DNA of 64,000 nucleotides, taken from NCBI GenBank assembly GCA_910575405.1, contig CAJTER010000018.1, forward strand, positions 1 through 64,000, read 5' to 3'. Origin of the DNA: Clostridia bacterium (GTDB lineage Bacteria > Bacillota > Clostridia > Peptostreptococcales > Anaerovoracaceae). Made by a program: the position numbers and the translations under genes. Positions within the stretch are counted from its first letter, which is position 1; the number at the start of each line of letters is the position of its first letter. Of the stretch, positions 40,027 through 49,327 are shown piece after piece. The notes under the pieces were generated by a model. The model saw only the letters and a program-made list of their open reading frames with translations. It ran no database searches and had not been told where the DNA came from.

Positions 40027-41808
40027 CTACATTTTGTACAGAGGCAGAGTAAAGGAAAGCTCCGCACCGCCGTGTTCATTATTTTGGGCGACCATATTGC
40101 CGGAATGCTGCTTGACAATCTGCATGGAAATGAAAAGACCCAGGCCTGACTGCCTCGGAGGTGCACCGTGGGGATGCATATCCGGATTGATTCGCCGTCC
40201 GCCGCTGAAATTACGCTCAAAAATATGAGGTAGATCCTGCTCCGGGATTCCATCGCCTGTATCGCTGACCGTAAAAACAAGTTCTCCCTCCGGGATATTG
40301 TAATCATCATCGTCTCCAACTTGTCCTGCAAGCTTTTCGTTGAGATCGGTGCGGCAGGAAACATAAATTTTGCGGCCCAGAGGCGTGTGGCGGATAGCGT
40401 TGTTGATGAGGTTGGACACGACCTGCTGAATTCGGTAAGGATCCACGATAAGAATGGTATCCCCGGAAATGCAGGAATGGATAACCGGCTCTCGGCCGGA
40501 CTGCATAACATGGAACTCACTCTGACTGAGAAGCTCAGAAAATACTTCTTCTGCCTTTTGCTCATAAAACCGGTATTCCAGGCTCTGAGACGTGATATGG
40601 GAGGCCTGCGCAAGATCGTCCACAAGGGTTGTCAGCATCCTCGCCTTTGATCCGATCATCTTCAGGTAAGTATCCGTAGATTCAGCAGGGACGATTTTAT
40701 CCAGAAGGCTCTCCGTATAGCCCTGTATCAGCGTCACCGGCGTCTTGATTTCATGAGAAATATTCTCCAGAAATTCCTTTTTCACCTGCTCGGCAGCCTT
40801 CAGCTCTTCTTCCATGGTTTTTCGTTCCGTAATATCCCGCAGGATCCCCTCGATTGCAGTTACTGTTCCAGTGTTGTCACGGATGGGAAGATAGTGGATT
40901 TCGGACCAGCGGATGACTGTACCGCTCCGGTAAAGGCAGAGTATCCCATTTCCCGGCTCAGAAATAGGTCGGGAAAAAATGCCTACAATATCTTTGCACT
41001 GTTCCATGGTATTGACATAATCAAAAAAGCGATCCGGCATTTCATAAAGCTGTTTTCCCGTTACGCCGATAAGCTGGGCAATAGAGGGACTGACGTATTC
41101 GAATGCCTGGGACTTGTAATCGTAGAGGAACATGGAGTCGGAGGAGTTTTCTACCAGCAGCCGAAAGCGGGAGGCCTGGCGGGTATCGAGAAAACGGGCC
41201 TTTTTAAAATAAATGATAACCAAAATTAAAATCAGGGCATTGACTGTAAAAATCCCGATAAAGTAGGTAGGGATTGCAAGCCCTCTGTGCTGCAGAGAAA
41301 AGCCGAAGTGATTCATAAAAATGCCCCATATGATAATAAAAAAGCTGGCAAGGAGCTTTTCCGGCAGGTTTTGAGTCCAGGAAAAGGAGATAAACATGCA
41401 GCCGGCGCAGATGAGCAGGCCGGAACAGTAAATGACATTGGGGATAATCGCCAGTGTGTAAACAAAAGGCACCAACGGATACAGCAAAATGAGCAGCAAG
41501 GACAGGATCGTCGTCCATTTGATAAAGCCCTTAGGCCTTCTCTGAAAAAAGTAGTGGGTTCCCAGCAGAAAAACGTAAGAGCCGGCCAGCGAAAGGATCT
41601 GCCGCAGCATGATATAATAAACCCCGGGAAAAGAACCCTGCAGGTTGAGAAAGTCCAGGAAAAACATGGCCGAATAAACCAGCCAGGAAATGCCCCAAAA
41701 ACGCATAGAATTCTTTTTGGTCTGCCGGGAAAGTATGAGAAAAATGATGCTCAGCATCAGCGTAGTGGCAGTAGATGCCAGCATGGAATAAGCGGGAATC
41801 TGATACAT
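40027..41808 (-). CDS. Membrane-bound PAS sensor histidine kinase
   Basis: In this 593-residue kinase residues 1-205 hold about seven membrane helices; 212-330 form a PAS domain (FRLLVENSSDSMFLYDYKSQ ... GILRDITERK). The HisKA domain follows with phosphoacceptor H352 (NISHEIKTPVTLI). The HATPase domain has the N box (QQVVSNLINNAIRHTPLG), G1 (VFTVSDTGDGIPEQD) and G2 (SGLGLFISMQIV). All kinase motifs are intact. There is no response regulator in the window, so it is an orphan; the divergent OPA-type transporter gene at 42008 is the nearest possible target. AAGGAGG lies 7 nt before the start. Confidence 0.93.
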   Translation of the reverse strand: MYQIPAYSMLASTATTLMLSIIFLILSRQTKKNSMRFWGISWLVYSAMFFLDFLNLQGSFPGVYYIMLRQILSLAGSYVFLLGTHYFFQRRPKGFIKWTTILSLLLILLYPLVPFVYTLAIIPNVIYCSGLLICAGCMFISFSWTQNLPEKLLASFFIIIWGIFMNHFGFSLQHRGLAIPTYFIGIFTVNALILILVIIYFKKARFLDTRQASRFRLLVENSSDSMFLYDYKSQAFEYVSPSIAQLIGVTGKQLYEMPDRFFDYVNTMEQCKDIVGIFSRPISEPGNGILCLYRSGTVIRWSEIHYLPIRDNTGTVTAIEGILRDITERKTMEEELKAAEQVKKEFLENISHEIKTPVTLIQGYTESLLDKIVPAESTDTYLKMIGSKARMLTTLVDDLAQASHITSQSLEYRFYEQKAEEVFSELLSQSEFHVMQSGREPVIHSCISGDTILIVDPYRIQQVVSNLINNAIRHTPLGRKIYVSCRTDLNEKLAGQVGDDDDYNIPEGELVFTVSDTGDGIPEQDLPHIFERNFSGGRRINPDMHPHGAPPRQSGLGLFISMQIVKQHSGNMVAQNNEHGGAELSFTLPLYKM

Positions 41809-42007
41809 AAGACAGCCTCCTTATCTCTGTTTTTTTGTTTCCCAACGTGTTTTCTATTCTATCACAAAATAAACGGCGCTGCTATAAAAATCAGGGCTGT
41901 GCTCCGCAGGCAGGGGTCTTCAAATTGAAAATCGCTCTCTTTTATGATACATTATAAGAAAACCATGGGAATTTATCAGAAAAGACAGTGAAGGTAAGGA
42001 GCTATCT

Positions 42008-43285
42008 ATGGAACGGAATCTTCAGCAGTACAAATGGCGCAGTCTGGCAGCCTTTGCTCTTATGTACAATTTCGTATACCTGGGCAGATTTAATGTATCC
42101 TATTTCCTCCCGGAGATTGGCAGCGCGCTGGATTTGAGCGCCATGCAGCAAAACCTGATTGTAAACAGCGTGCTTGTAGCTTATGCAGCGGGAAGCTTTG
42201 TAAACGGGTATATGGCGGACCGTTGGGGTGCGAAGCGGACGGTTCTTCTGGGCGGCATCATGTCCGGACTTTTGAATATCGTAGTACCCATGCAGACTCA
42301 CTGGATTCCGGTGCTGCTGATCTGGCTTGCAAACGGATATTTTCAGTCCATGATATGGGTGGGAGGAATCAGCCTGCTGGCAAACTGGTGGGAGGAAGGT
42401 GAGCGAGGCCTGGGAGTTGGAGTCGCCAACTTTTTTTCCGGAATGTCCCATACAACAGCGTACCTGATTCCGATTTTTGTTGTAGCCCTCTGGCCGCAGA
42501 TGAGCTGGCAGTGGAGCTTTGCCATCCCCATGGTTCTGCTCTTGCTCTCTACGTGGATTTTCAGCGTGGCGGCAGTGGAAAAACCGGAGGAAAAAGGATT
42601 GCCTGCCTATTCAATTGAAAATAACAGACACATAGAACGGGAGCAGGTCCTGGAGCAGCTGGCACAGGAGGGGCGTTCCCCCTGGAAGCATTTTTTCAGT
42701 CAGCAAAAATTTTTGTGGTGGTGTGCCATAGCCATGCTTTCCAGTATATGCCGGTACGGCCTGCTCAATTGGATCCCCCTTTATTTTAATGAAAAAAATG
42801 GAGGCGCTATTCTGAGTGAAACCTTCTCAGAGCTGACACTCCCTGTGGGGATGGCCTTTGGGACTCTGATCATTACTTGGATTGCGGGAACAAAGCTATT
42901 TAACAATAAAGGCATTATTGTAACGGCTATGGCGGCTCTCTGCGGCACGCTGGTTATGATTTTTCCCATGGTCGATAACTTTCAGGCCGTTCTGGTGGGG
43001 ATTTTTTTCACAGGGTTTGCGCTGTATGGCATAAATGGAATACTCTGGCTTCATGCCATTGACCAGGGCTGCAGAATTTTCGCCGGAACAGCGGCGGGAA
43101 TTTTCAATGGATTCGCCTACTTGGGAGCCTGCCTGGAGGGCGTGGTCTTTCCCGCCGCCATGAAGCTGTTCGAAGCCTCTATGACCGTTTTTGTGGTTAT
43201 GGAAGTCCTGTGCATCTGCATGGTTATCTGCGGCATGGCTGTCAGCAAAAAGAATACGGTCATCGTACCGGAAGTCAGGGAATAG
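42008..43285 (+). CDS. MFS transporter, OPA (organophosphate/GlpT-like) type
   Basis: The 425-residue protein with 12 predicted helices resembles the organophosphate:phosphate antiporter family (GlpT, UhpT, PgtP): YNFVYLGRFNVSYFLPEIGS in helix 1, GYMADRWGAKRT between helices 2 and 3, and ANGYFQSMIWVGGISLLANW in helix 4. It is a paralogue of the transporter at 47964, sharing these blocks. The hydantoinase/oxoprolinase gene follows in the same direction (170 nt gap). Substrate unknown; an organic phosphate or a related acid is plausible. AAGGAG precedes the start. Confidence 0.85.
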   Translation: MERNLQQYKWRSLAAFALMYNFVYLGRFNVSYFLPEIGSALDLSAMQQNLIVNSVLVAYAAGSFVNGYMADRWGAKRTVLLGGIMSGLLNIVVPMQTHWIPVLLIWLANGYFQSMIWVGGISLLANWWEEGERGLGVGVANFFSGMSHTTAYLIPIFVVALWPQMSWQWSFAIPMVLLLLSTWIFSVAAVEKPEEKGLPAYSIENNRHIEREQVLEQLAQEGRSPWKHFFSQQKFLWWCAIAMLSSICRYGLLNWIPLYFNEKNGGAILSETFSELTLPVGMAFGTLIITWIAGTKLFNNKGIIVTAMAALCGTLVMIFPMVDNFQAVLVGIFFTGFALYGINGILWLHAIDQGCRIFAGTAAGIFNGFAYLGACLEGVVFPAAMKLFEASMTVFVVMEVLCICMVICGMAVSKKNTVIVPEVRE

Positions 43286-43455
43286 GGGAAAGCCGGAAAA
43301 ATCCGGGCGGAAACCGCAGCAGAGTATTGGGCGGAGTACTGCGCCAGGCAGCAGCGAACGTAAGTATAAGTTTGCTTAAAGAATCAGAACTTCATATTGC
43401 AAAGAGGACATAGGCGGATTAACATAAAATCATTGGAATAGGAATGGAGGTGCTT

Positions 43456-45408
43456 ATGTCTTTTATTTTGGGAATGGATACAGGTGGAACTTATACGGAC
43501 GGCGTAATTGTGGATTCGCGGAAAAGAGAAATTATCTGCAAAGCAAAGGCGCTGACTACAAAAGAAGATCTGACTGTTGGAATTAAAAATTGTATCGAAA
43601 ATCTGGACTTCGACCGCATGGAGGAAATTACCCTGGTATCCCTGTCTACAACCCTGGCTACCAATGCCATTGTGGAGGGCCGCGGTGCAAAGGTCGGTCT
43701 GATTTACATGGGCACGGACCTGGAAGGTGACGTTCCTGCGCTGCGAAGGGAAAAGGTGAAAGGCCGTTTTGATATTATGGGGCGGCTGAAGGAGGAACTG
43801 GATGAGTCGGAGCTGCGCAGCGTGCTCCTGGATATGAAAGGGATGGTGGAGGCTCTGGCCATTTCCGGATATGCCAGCGTGCGAAACCCAAAGCACGAAC
43901 AGGAAGTAAAGCGGCTGGCAGATGAAATACTGAACATCCCGGTGGTCTGCGCTCACCAGCTGACTTCTGCCTTGGGCTTTCACCACAGGACTGTAACGGC
44001 TGTTTTGAATGGAAGACTGATCCCTATTATTGATGTGCTGCTGCGTTCAGCCAAGAACGTTCTGCAGGAAAAACGGATTTCCGCGCCGATTATGATCGTA
44101 AAGGGCGACGGGACTCTCATGAACGAATCTCTGGCAAAACAGCGTCCCATTGAAACCATTCTTTCCGGCCCGGCGGCCAGCGTAATCGGAGGCCTTGCTC
44201 TGACGAAAAGTAAAGATGGTATTGTATTGGATATGGGCGGGACGACTACGGATATTGCAAATGTAACTGGCGGCAAGGTCAATATTAAAGCAGAGGGCGC
44301 AAAGGTAGGAGGCTGGTTTACTCGCGTAAAGGCGGTGGAAATTTCCACCTTTGGGCTTGGGGGAGACAGCCGCATCTGCCTTGATAAAAAGGGAAACCTG
44401 CGAATTGGGCCAGAAAAAGTAATACCTCTCTGCCTCGCGGGGCAGCAGTATCCTCAGCTGGTGCATGAGCTGAAAAGCTTTAAGCGGGTCGGGGAGCTGA
44501 AAAGCTACTCGGAGCAGGAGGCGGACTGCTTTTTGTACACGGGAGCGGAAATCCCGCAGACAACGGACGAGCGTGAACGCAAAATTTTGGAAAAGCTGAA
44601 AAAAGCGCCCCACAGCCTGTCTCATCTGGCGAGATCCGTGGGAACGGATCCGGAGACTCTGGACTTGACGCCGCTTGTAGAGTCTGGCGTTCTGGCGCGA
44701 ATTTCCGTTACTCCCACGGATATTCTCCACGTTCAGGGGAAATATAACCGCTGGAACCGGGATTTATCTGCCGCAGGCGTCGAGATCCTGGCCAGAAGAA
44801 AAGAAATGTCAGCCGCAAAATTTACAGATATAGCGGCAAAGGCCATTCACAACAAGATTGCCATGAGCTGTATCCAGAGCGCCGCTGACTTTGACGGGGA
44901 GGACTTTGCCTTTGACAAGAGCCCTCAGGCCATGTACCTGATCCAGGCAGCCTTAAGCCGCGGCAGCTCTTCCTTCCTGCGGCCGTCCCTGACCCTGGGA
45001 AAACCGGTAGTAGCCATCGGCGCTCCGGCCGAAGCCTGGGTAAAGGATGCGGGAGCGCTCTTAAGCAGCCAAATTCTGGTTCCTGAAAACGCGGATGTGG
45101 CAAACGCCTACGGCGCGGCAGTAGGACAGGTGATGGAAACGGTTGAGCTTCTCATCAGTCTGGACGGGGACGGATATCTTCTCAACATGCCGTGGGATAG
45201 AAATCTCTACAGCAGCCTGGAGGAAGCCATGTTCTACGCCATCCACGAAGGCAGAAAGCATGTGGAGCACGTCCTGGCAGACGCGGGCTGCCGCCGCTGG
45301 AACATTGAAGAAAAAGCGTCGGATATTATGGTGGAGACAAAGGAAAACGAGCCTAAAACATACATGGGCACAAAATTAATCATAACCGGCATTGGTTCAG
45401 CGCTGTAA
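43456..45408 (+). CDS. Hydantoinase/oxoprolinase family protein (HyuA-like)
   Basis: The 650-residue ATP-dependent hydrolase of the ASKHA fold starts MSFILGMDTGGTYTDGVIVD (phosphate-1 loop of Hydant_A_N). It continues with TLATNAIVEGRGAKVGLI, then the Hydantoinase_A domain with LSGPAASVIGGLALTKSKDG and LDMGGTTTDIANVTGGKV (phosphate-2 loop). The C-terminal 200 residues diverge from typical HyuA. No HyuB partner is present, so it acts alone. Substrates in the family include hydantoins, 5-oxoproline and N-methylhydantoin; this one is unknown. ATG 43456 is preferred (GGAGG 5 nt upstream) over 43444. Confidence 0.87.
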   Translation: MSFILGMDTGGTYTDGVIVDSRKREIICKAKALTTKEDLTVGIKNCIENLDFDRMEEITLVSLSTTLATNAIVEGRGAKVGLIYMGTDLEGDVPALRREKVKGRFDIMGRLKEELDESELRSVLLDMKGMVEALAISGYASVRNPKHEQEVKRLADEILNIPVVCAHQLTSALGFHHRTVTAVLNGRLIPIIDVLLRSAKNVLQEKRISAPIMIVKGDGTLMNESLAKQRPIETILSGPAASVIGGLALTKSKDGIVLDMGGTTTDIANVTGGKVNIKAEGAKVGGWFTRVKAVEISTFGLGGDSRICLDKKGNLRIGPEKVIPLCLAGQQYPQLVHELKSFKRVGELKSYSEQEADCFLYTGAEIPQTTDERERKILEKLKKAPHSLSHLARSVGTDPETLDLTPLVESGVLARISVTPTDILHVQGKYNRWNRDLSAAGVEILARRKEMSAAKFTDIAAKAIHNKIAMSCIQSAADFDGEDFAFDKSPQAMYLIQAALSRGSSSFLRPSLTLGKPVVAIGAPAEAWVKDAGALLSSQILVPENADVANAYGAAVGQVMETVELLISLDGDGYLLNMPWDRNLYSSLEEAMFYAIHEGRKHVEHVLADAGCRRWNIEEKASDIMVETKENEPKTYMGTKLIITGIGSAL

Positions 45409-45440
45409 AGCGAAAAGCGATTTCAGACAAAATCAAGATA

Positions 45441-45480
45441 AAGCAAACAGGGAATCCCAGTCCGATTCCCTGTTTGCTTA
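45441..45480. terminator. Bidirectional terminator between hydantoinase and HAD genes
   Basis: AAGCAAACAGGGAATC (45441-45456) and GATTCCCTGTTTGCTT (45464-45479) form a perfect 16-bp stem with a 7-nt loop, located between convergent genes. Confidence 0.85.
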
Positions 45481-45513
45481 TATGGATCTCTTATTCATTT
45501 CTGTCATGTATTC

Positions 45514-46173
45514 TTATTCAAAAAACACCAGCGCCTCATCCAGGCTCTTCACATAGCGGCTGCACAGAGGCACGATTTGCTCCTCGTTGATACCCTCGCT
45601 TGCATCGTAAATTCCAATGACAAAATATCCGGCCTCCGAGGCGGTTCGCACCGCATGCAGGGCATCCTCAAACACAGCCGTGCAGGTTCGGTCAGCCCCC
45701 ATCAATTCTGCCGCCCGGTCGTAAACAGCTGGATGATCCTTTCCAAGCCCTACATCGCCGCAGGTTACGACATGCGAAAAATAGGGCAGAATCCCGAGCC
45801 GATCCAGGGTCGTATCGACTACAGAATGGGGGGAAGAGCTTGCCACGGACATGGGAATGCCCCGGGCTTTCAAAAGCTCCAGCAGCTCTGCGGCCCCCGG
45901 CTTCAGCACTACATTGTGGCGGTATTCATATTCCACCACATCATCAAAGCCCTTGAGAATTTCTTCTATAGAGGCTGTAATACCGTATTCCCTCTGAAAC
46001 AGCTCCGCTGCCTGGGGCAGACTCAGGGGCCGGAGCCGCTCCCGCAGATCCGGGGCCGGTTCCTTTCCGTTGTTTCGCAGATACGTTTCCCCCGCCGTAT
46101 CCCAGATGTACATGGAATCGGTCAGCGTGCCGTCCATATCGAAGATGGCGGCCTTTATTTCGTGTGTGTTCAT
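45514..46173 (-). CDS. HAD-superfamily hydrolase, beta-phosphoglucomutase-like
   Basis: The 219-residue HAD subfamily IA phosphatase has motif I AAIFDMDGTLTDSM, motif II MSVASSSPH, motif III GLGKDHPAVYDRAAELMGA and motif IV AVFEDALHAVRTASEAGYFV. The cap domain between residues 20 and 85 is helical. Substrates of this group are sugar phosphates or other small phosphomonoesters. AAAGGAAG precedes the start. The Uma2-family gene lies upstream on the same strand with a 30-nt gap. Confidence 0.9.
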   Translation of the reverse strand: MNTHEIKAAIFDMDGTLTDSMYIWDTAGETYLRNNGKEPAPDLRERLRPLSLPQAAELFQREYGITASIEEILKGFDDVVEYEYRHNVVLKPGAAELLELLKARGIPMSVASSSPHSVVDTTLDRLGILPYFSHVVTCGDVGLGKDHPAVYDRAAELMGADRTCTAVFEDALHAVRTASEAGYFVIGIYDASEGINEEQIVPLCSRYVKSLDEALVFFE

Positions 46174-46203
46174 AAAACTTCCTTTACTATTACTATCAAT
46201 TTT

Positions 46204-46755
46204 TCATCCCTTTAATAATTCCCCGATGTTGACACTCCAGCCATCGTAAATCCGCACTGGAATATCTTCCTCAAAGGAATACTGCCCGAAGTCTTCCTTT
46301 TCGTCTTCAAAAAAATAAGCCAAAACCGTTTCCTTTTCCGGATTTACGATCCAGTATTCCCGCACACCGGCATCCTGGTATTTACGAAGCTTAACCAGAC
46401 AGTCCATGCGCAAGGAACTGGGGGAGACAATTTCAATCACCCAGTCGGGAGCGCCGTTGCAGCCCCGGTCATCCAGCTTATCCTTATCGCAGATAATTGA
46501 GAGATCTGGCTCCACATAAGTTTTGTCATCCGCATTTAAAAAGACCGCGAAGGGTGCGGGATAGACCTCGCATTCGCCATGATGAGCTTTTATATGCGTT
46601 CGAATTAATGTATCAAATTCACTAACTAATCGCTGATGCATCCGGCCCGGCGGGCTCATCATATACATATCCCCGTCAATCAGCTCCGCTCTCTCTCCTT
46701 CCGGAAGGGCGTAAATATCATCAACAGTATATTCCATCCTTGTAAATGCCTGCAT
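46204..46755 (-). CDS. Uma2-family (DUF820) PD-(D/E)XK nuclease-like protein
   Basis: The 183-residue protein shows the Uma2 layout: YTVDDIYALPEGERAELIDG, then MSPPGRMHQRLVSEFDTLI, YVEPDLSIICDKDKLDDRGC, GAPDWVIEIVSPSSLRMDCL, KLRKYQDAGVREYWIVNPEK. The D...ExV pattern in PDLSII and DWVIEIVSPS places it in the restriction-endonuclease-like fold. The biological role is unknown; the family often expands in cyanobacteria and sporadically in Clostridia. The start at 46755 has AGGAGG 9 nt upstream. Confidence 0.88.
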   Translation of the reverse strand: MQAFTRMEYTVDDIYALPEGERAELIDGDMYMMSPPGRMHQRLVSEFDTLIRTHIKAHHGECEVYPAPFAVFLNADDKTYVEPDLSIICDKDKLDDRGCNGAPDWVIEIVSPSSLRMDCLVKLRKYQDAGVREYWIVNPEKETVLAYFFEDEKEDFGQYSFEEDIPVRIYDGWSVNIGELLKG

Positions 46756-46901
46756 ACCTGCATACCTCCTCGTCATTTACTTCCTTATAATCTATCACAA
46801 ATAGCCGCCCGTTTCCACACATCTTTCAAAATAGGAGCTGCGCCGGGGGAATCTTTCTTTAACTTATCTTTAACATTCCTTATACAAACCTGAAGGTTTT
46901 C

Positions 46902-46933
46902 TTGACTGGGACTTTAAATGGGTCCTGTATAGT
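46902..46933 (+). promoter_or_regulatory. Probable promoter of the phosphonate operon
   Basis: TTGACT (46902-46907), a 20-bp spacer and TATAGT (46928-46933) lie 66 nt before phnX. The over-long spacing suggests dependence on an activator; the overlapping CTGTAT (46925-46930) would give 17 bp. Confidence 0.45.
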
Positions 46934-46998
46934 ATAGACATAAACAAAAACCGAACGAGAAAATGGAAGTTACCATTTATGTTAAAGGAGGAACAACG

Positions 46999-47844
46999 AT
47001 GTATCAGAGAACTTACACAGGAAAGATCGAATTAGCCGTACTGGACACAGCAGGAACATTTTGCGATGGCCCTGGAGATCTGAGAAGCAGATGGCCGAAG
47101 GATGACCTGAGAGGATGTAAAGCACCGGTAGTACCGTTCTACGAAGCTCTGCAGCAGTTTGGAATCGAATGTGACTGGGCAGAAATCAGAAAGCCAATGG
47201 GCAACTTCAAGCCGACACACCTGAGAATGCTCCTGAGCTTGCCGGAAATTTCCTCACAGTGGGAAGAAAAGTACGGACGTCCTTGGAACGAAGATGACTT
47301 TGACGCAGTTCTGGCAGCCTTCAGACCGCTGATGAGCAAATACATAGTAGACGAAGATCTGGCAAAACCAATCGACGGCGCAGTAGAATGTATCGAAAAG
47401 CTGAGAGCAGCAGGAATCCTCGTTGGATGCGACACTGGATATTATGAAGAAGACTCCCTGAATCTGAACAAAGTTCTGGAAGACAAATACGGACTCAAGT
47501 TTGACGTAGTAACCAACTCCGAAAAGGTTCCTGGAAGACCGACTCCGTTCATGGTATATGACTGCATGCTGAGCGCTTATGAAATCACAAAGAAACCAAT
47601 CCCTTGCGAAGCAGTTGTAAAGATTGACGACACAGCTCCTGGCATGATTTGCGGAAATAACGCAGGCGCATGGACCATCGGCCTTTATGCATCCGGCTCC
47701 AACAATTACGACCAGCTGGCAGCTTCCAAACCAGACTTCTTAGTGCCAGACGTATCTTATGTACCGGAAATCATTTTCGGACAGATCGAACCAAGACTCA
47801 GAAGAGGCGAAAGACCGGGACAGGGCATCATTGAGACAATCTAG
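46999..47844 (+). CDS. phnX: Phosphonoacetaldehyde hydrolase (phosphonatase)
   Basis: The 281-residue HAD enzyme hydrolyses phosphonoacetaldehyde to acetaldehyde and phosphate. The nucleophile Asp16 lies in VLDTAGTFCDG, and the Schiff-base lysine of phosphonatases aligns with K71 in EIRKPMGNFKPTHLR. Motif III is SEKVPGRPTPFMVYDCM and the metal loop is VVKIDDTAPGM. In B. cereus PhnX this loop is GDTVSD; here the second Asp is Gly215 and the Gly before the first Asp is Asp210. The start at 46999 has AAAGGAGG upstream. Arginine is coded almost only by AGA, unlike nearby genes, suggesting high expression. It is first in the phnX-transporter-phnW series. Confidence 0.88.
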   Translation: MYQRTYTGKIELAVLDTAGTFCDGPGDLRSRWPKDDLRGCKAPVVPFYEALQQFGIECDWAEIRKPMGNFKPTHLRMLLSLPEISSQWEEKYGRPWNEDDFDAVLAAFRPLMSKYIVDEDLAKPIDGAVECIEKLRAAGILVGCDTGYYEEDSLNLNKVLEDKYGLKFDVVTNSEKVPGRPTPFMVYDCMLSAYEITKKPIPCEAVVKIDDTAPGMICGNNAGAWTIGLYASGSNNYDQLAASKPDFLVPDVSYVPEIIFGQIEPRLRRGERPGQGIIETI

Positions 47845-47858
47845 TTAAAGCTATTAAC

Positions 47859-47902
47859 GAGGCGCTTCCCCATTTTGTTTATCGGGGAGCGCCTTGCTTT
47901 TC
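47859..47902 (+). terminator. Terminator or attenuator between phnX and the transporter gene
   Basis: GAGGCGC-T-TCCCC (47859-47871) pairs with GGGGAGCGCCTT (47884-47895) with one bulge, followed by GCTTTT. It may make phnX mRNA more abundant than that of the downstream genes. Confidence 0.7.
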
Positions 47903-47963
47903 GTAATTATATCCTATTTAATACTGTTTTACTTATTGATTCGGAACGTAAGGAGGGATGAAA

Positions 47964-49289
47964 ATGAGTGAGGGCAAAAATTTATTAGGCTATACGCCTG
48001 AGCAATATAAGAAGTTTAAACGAAACTCCTGGATCGTGCTTCTGGCATTCTCCATCTTATATTGTTTCCTGTATTGCGGAAGACAAAACCTGTCTTATGC
48101 CATGCCGGCCATGATGCAGGAAGAGGGCTGGACGGCGCTGCAGTTGGGCATCCTCTCGTCCGTACAGTTCTGGACCTACGGTCTGGGGCATCTTGTTAAT
48201 GGAAGACTCGGTGAGATTGTCGGTGTTAACCGCCTCATCGTCATCGGTATGATTTTATCGGCAGCCATGAATATCCTCATTGGCTTCCAGTCCAGCTTGA
48301 TTTTTATTGCGATTTTGTGGGGCTTTAACGGATATTTCCAGTCCATGCTCTGGTCTCCAGGTATGGCGCTTCTGGCAAACTGGTGGCCAGGATCCAAACG
48401 AGGATTTGCTACAGGCTTTGCCAATGCCTTTTCCGGCTTAGGATCGGTTGCTACTGCTTTTGCTGTATCTCTGTCGCTCATCATCTTCCCTCATTTGGGA
48501 TGGGGCGGTGGATTCATCGGACCGGCCTGCGTTATGCTGGTTGTTGTAATTATCTATCCGTTCTTTGCTAAAGAAAGGCCTTCCAAGATCGGTCTGCCGG
48601 AATATGTAGATCCGGACGCAGCAAGGGAGGAACAGGACGAAGAGCTAAAAGAGCTCATCAAGCAAAAGGGCAAGCTGTATCCATACATCCACCTTCTGAA
48701 GCAGTGGAGATTTGACCTCTGGCTCATTATCATCGCCTGCTCCAGCATCGGCAGATATGGACTGCTTACCTGGGTACCGACCTATTTCGTAGAAGTATTT
48801 GGTACGGACATTGAAGAGGGAATTGTTGGTTCTGTCGTTTGTCCGCTGGGAATGGCTTTCGGCGCCCTGATTATTCCATGGGTTTCCGACAAAGTGTGGT
48901 CGCAGAACCGGCTTCCATGGGTTATCATTTCGGCCGCTGCCGCAGCTCTGACTGTATTTGGCTTTATGGGTGCAAGTCCTGGATTCCTTGCCTCCACCCT
49001 GCTGTTCTTTGCCGGATTCTTTATCTATGGCATTAACAGTCTGGTTTGGGCCTTTGCCACAGACGTTGGCGGAAGAGCATTTGGCGGAACTGCTACTGGT
49101 ATTTTGGACTGCTCCGCATATATCGGTGCTTCCGTACAGGCTATCTTCTTTGGAAGTGTACTGACCAGCAGCCACAACTGGACTCTGGTATTCGTCTGCA
49201 TCATCGGCGTAATGTGCATCATGATCGTTGCAGCTATCATCGCAGGACTGGGTACAGGACAAAAGAAGGCAGACGAAAGCGCCGCTTAA
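47964..49289 (+). CDS. OPA-type MFS transporter, probable 2-aminoethylphosphonate importer
   Basis: The 441-residue, 12-helix protein is of the GlpT/OPA type: FLYCGRQNLSYAMPAMMQEE in helix 1, GRLGEIVGVNRLIVIGM, FNGYFQSMLWSPGMALLANW in helix 4 and WWPGSKRGFATGFANAFSGL. OPA carriers move organophosphates; placed between phnX and phnW, import of 2-aminoethylphosphonate is the likely role (inferred). MFS-type AEP importers are known in pseudomonads (AepP). Start at 47964 (AGGAGGG 7 nt upstream); 47958 would be too close to the site. It is a paralogue of the transporter at 42008. Confidence 0.87.
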   Translation: MSEGKNLLGYTPEQYKKFKRNSWIVLLAFSILYCFLYCGRQNLSYAMPAMMQEEGWTALQLGILSSVQFWTYGLGHLVNGRLGEIVGVNRLIVIGMILSAAMNILIGFQSSLIFIAILWGFNGYFQSMLWSPGMALLANWWPGSKRGFATGFANAFSGLGSVATAFAVSLSLIIFPHLGWGGGFIGPACVMLVVVIIYPFFAKERPSKIGLPEYVDPDAAREEQDEELKELIKQKGKLYPYIHLLKQWRFDLWLIIIACSSIGRYGLLTWVPTYFVEVFGTDIEEGIVGSVVCPLGMAFGALIIPWVSDKVWSQNRLPWVIISAAAAALTVFGFMGASPGFLASTLLFFAGFFIYGINSLVWAFATDVGGRAFGGTATGILDCSAYIGASVQAIFFGSVLTSSHNWTLVFVCIIGVMCIMIVAAIIAGLGTGQKKADESAA

Positions 49290-49327
49290 TTCATGAAAAT
49301 GATTTAGCCATAACAAGTTACAACTAA

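Noticed and set aside
41287-41928. A 213-codon plus-strand frame opposite the histidine kinase gene
   Set aside because: It is Lys/Gln-rich low-complexity sequence made by the complement of membrane-helix codons, with no ribosome binding site. The kinase motifs on the other strand are complete.
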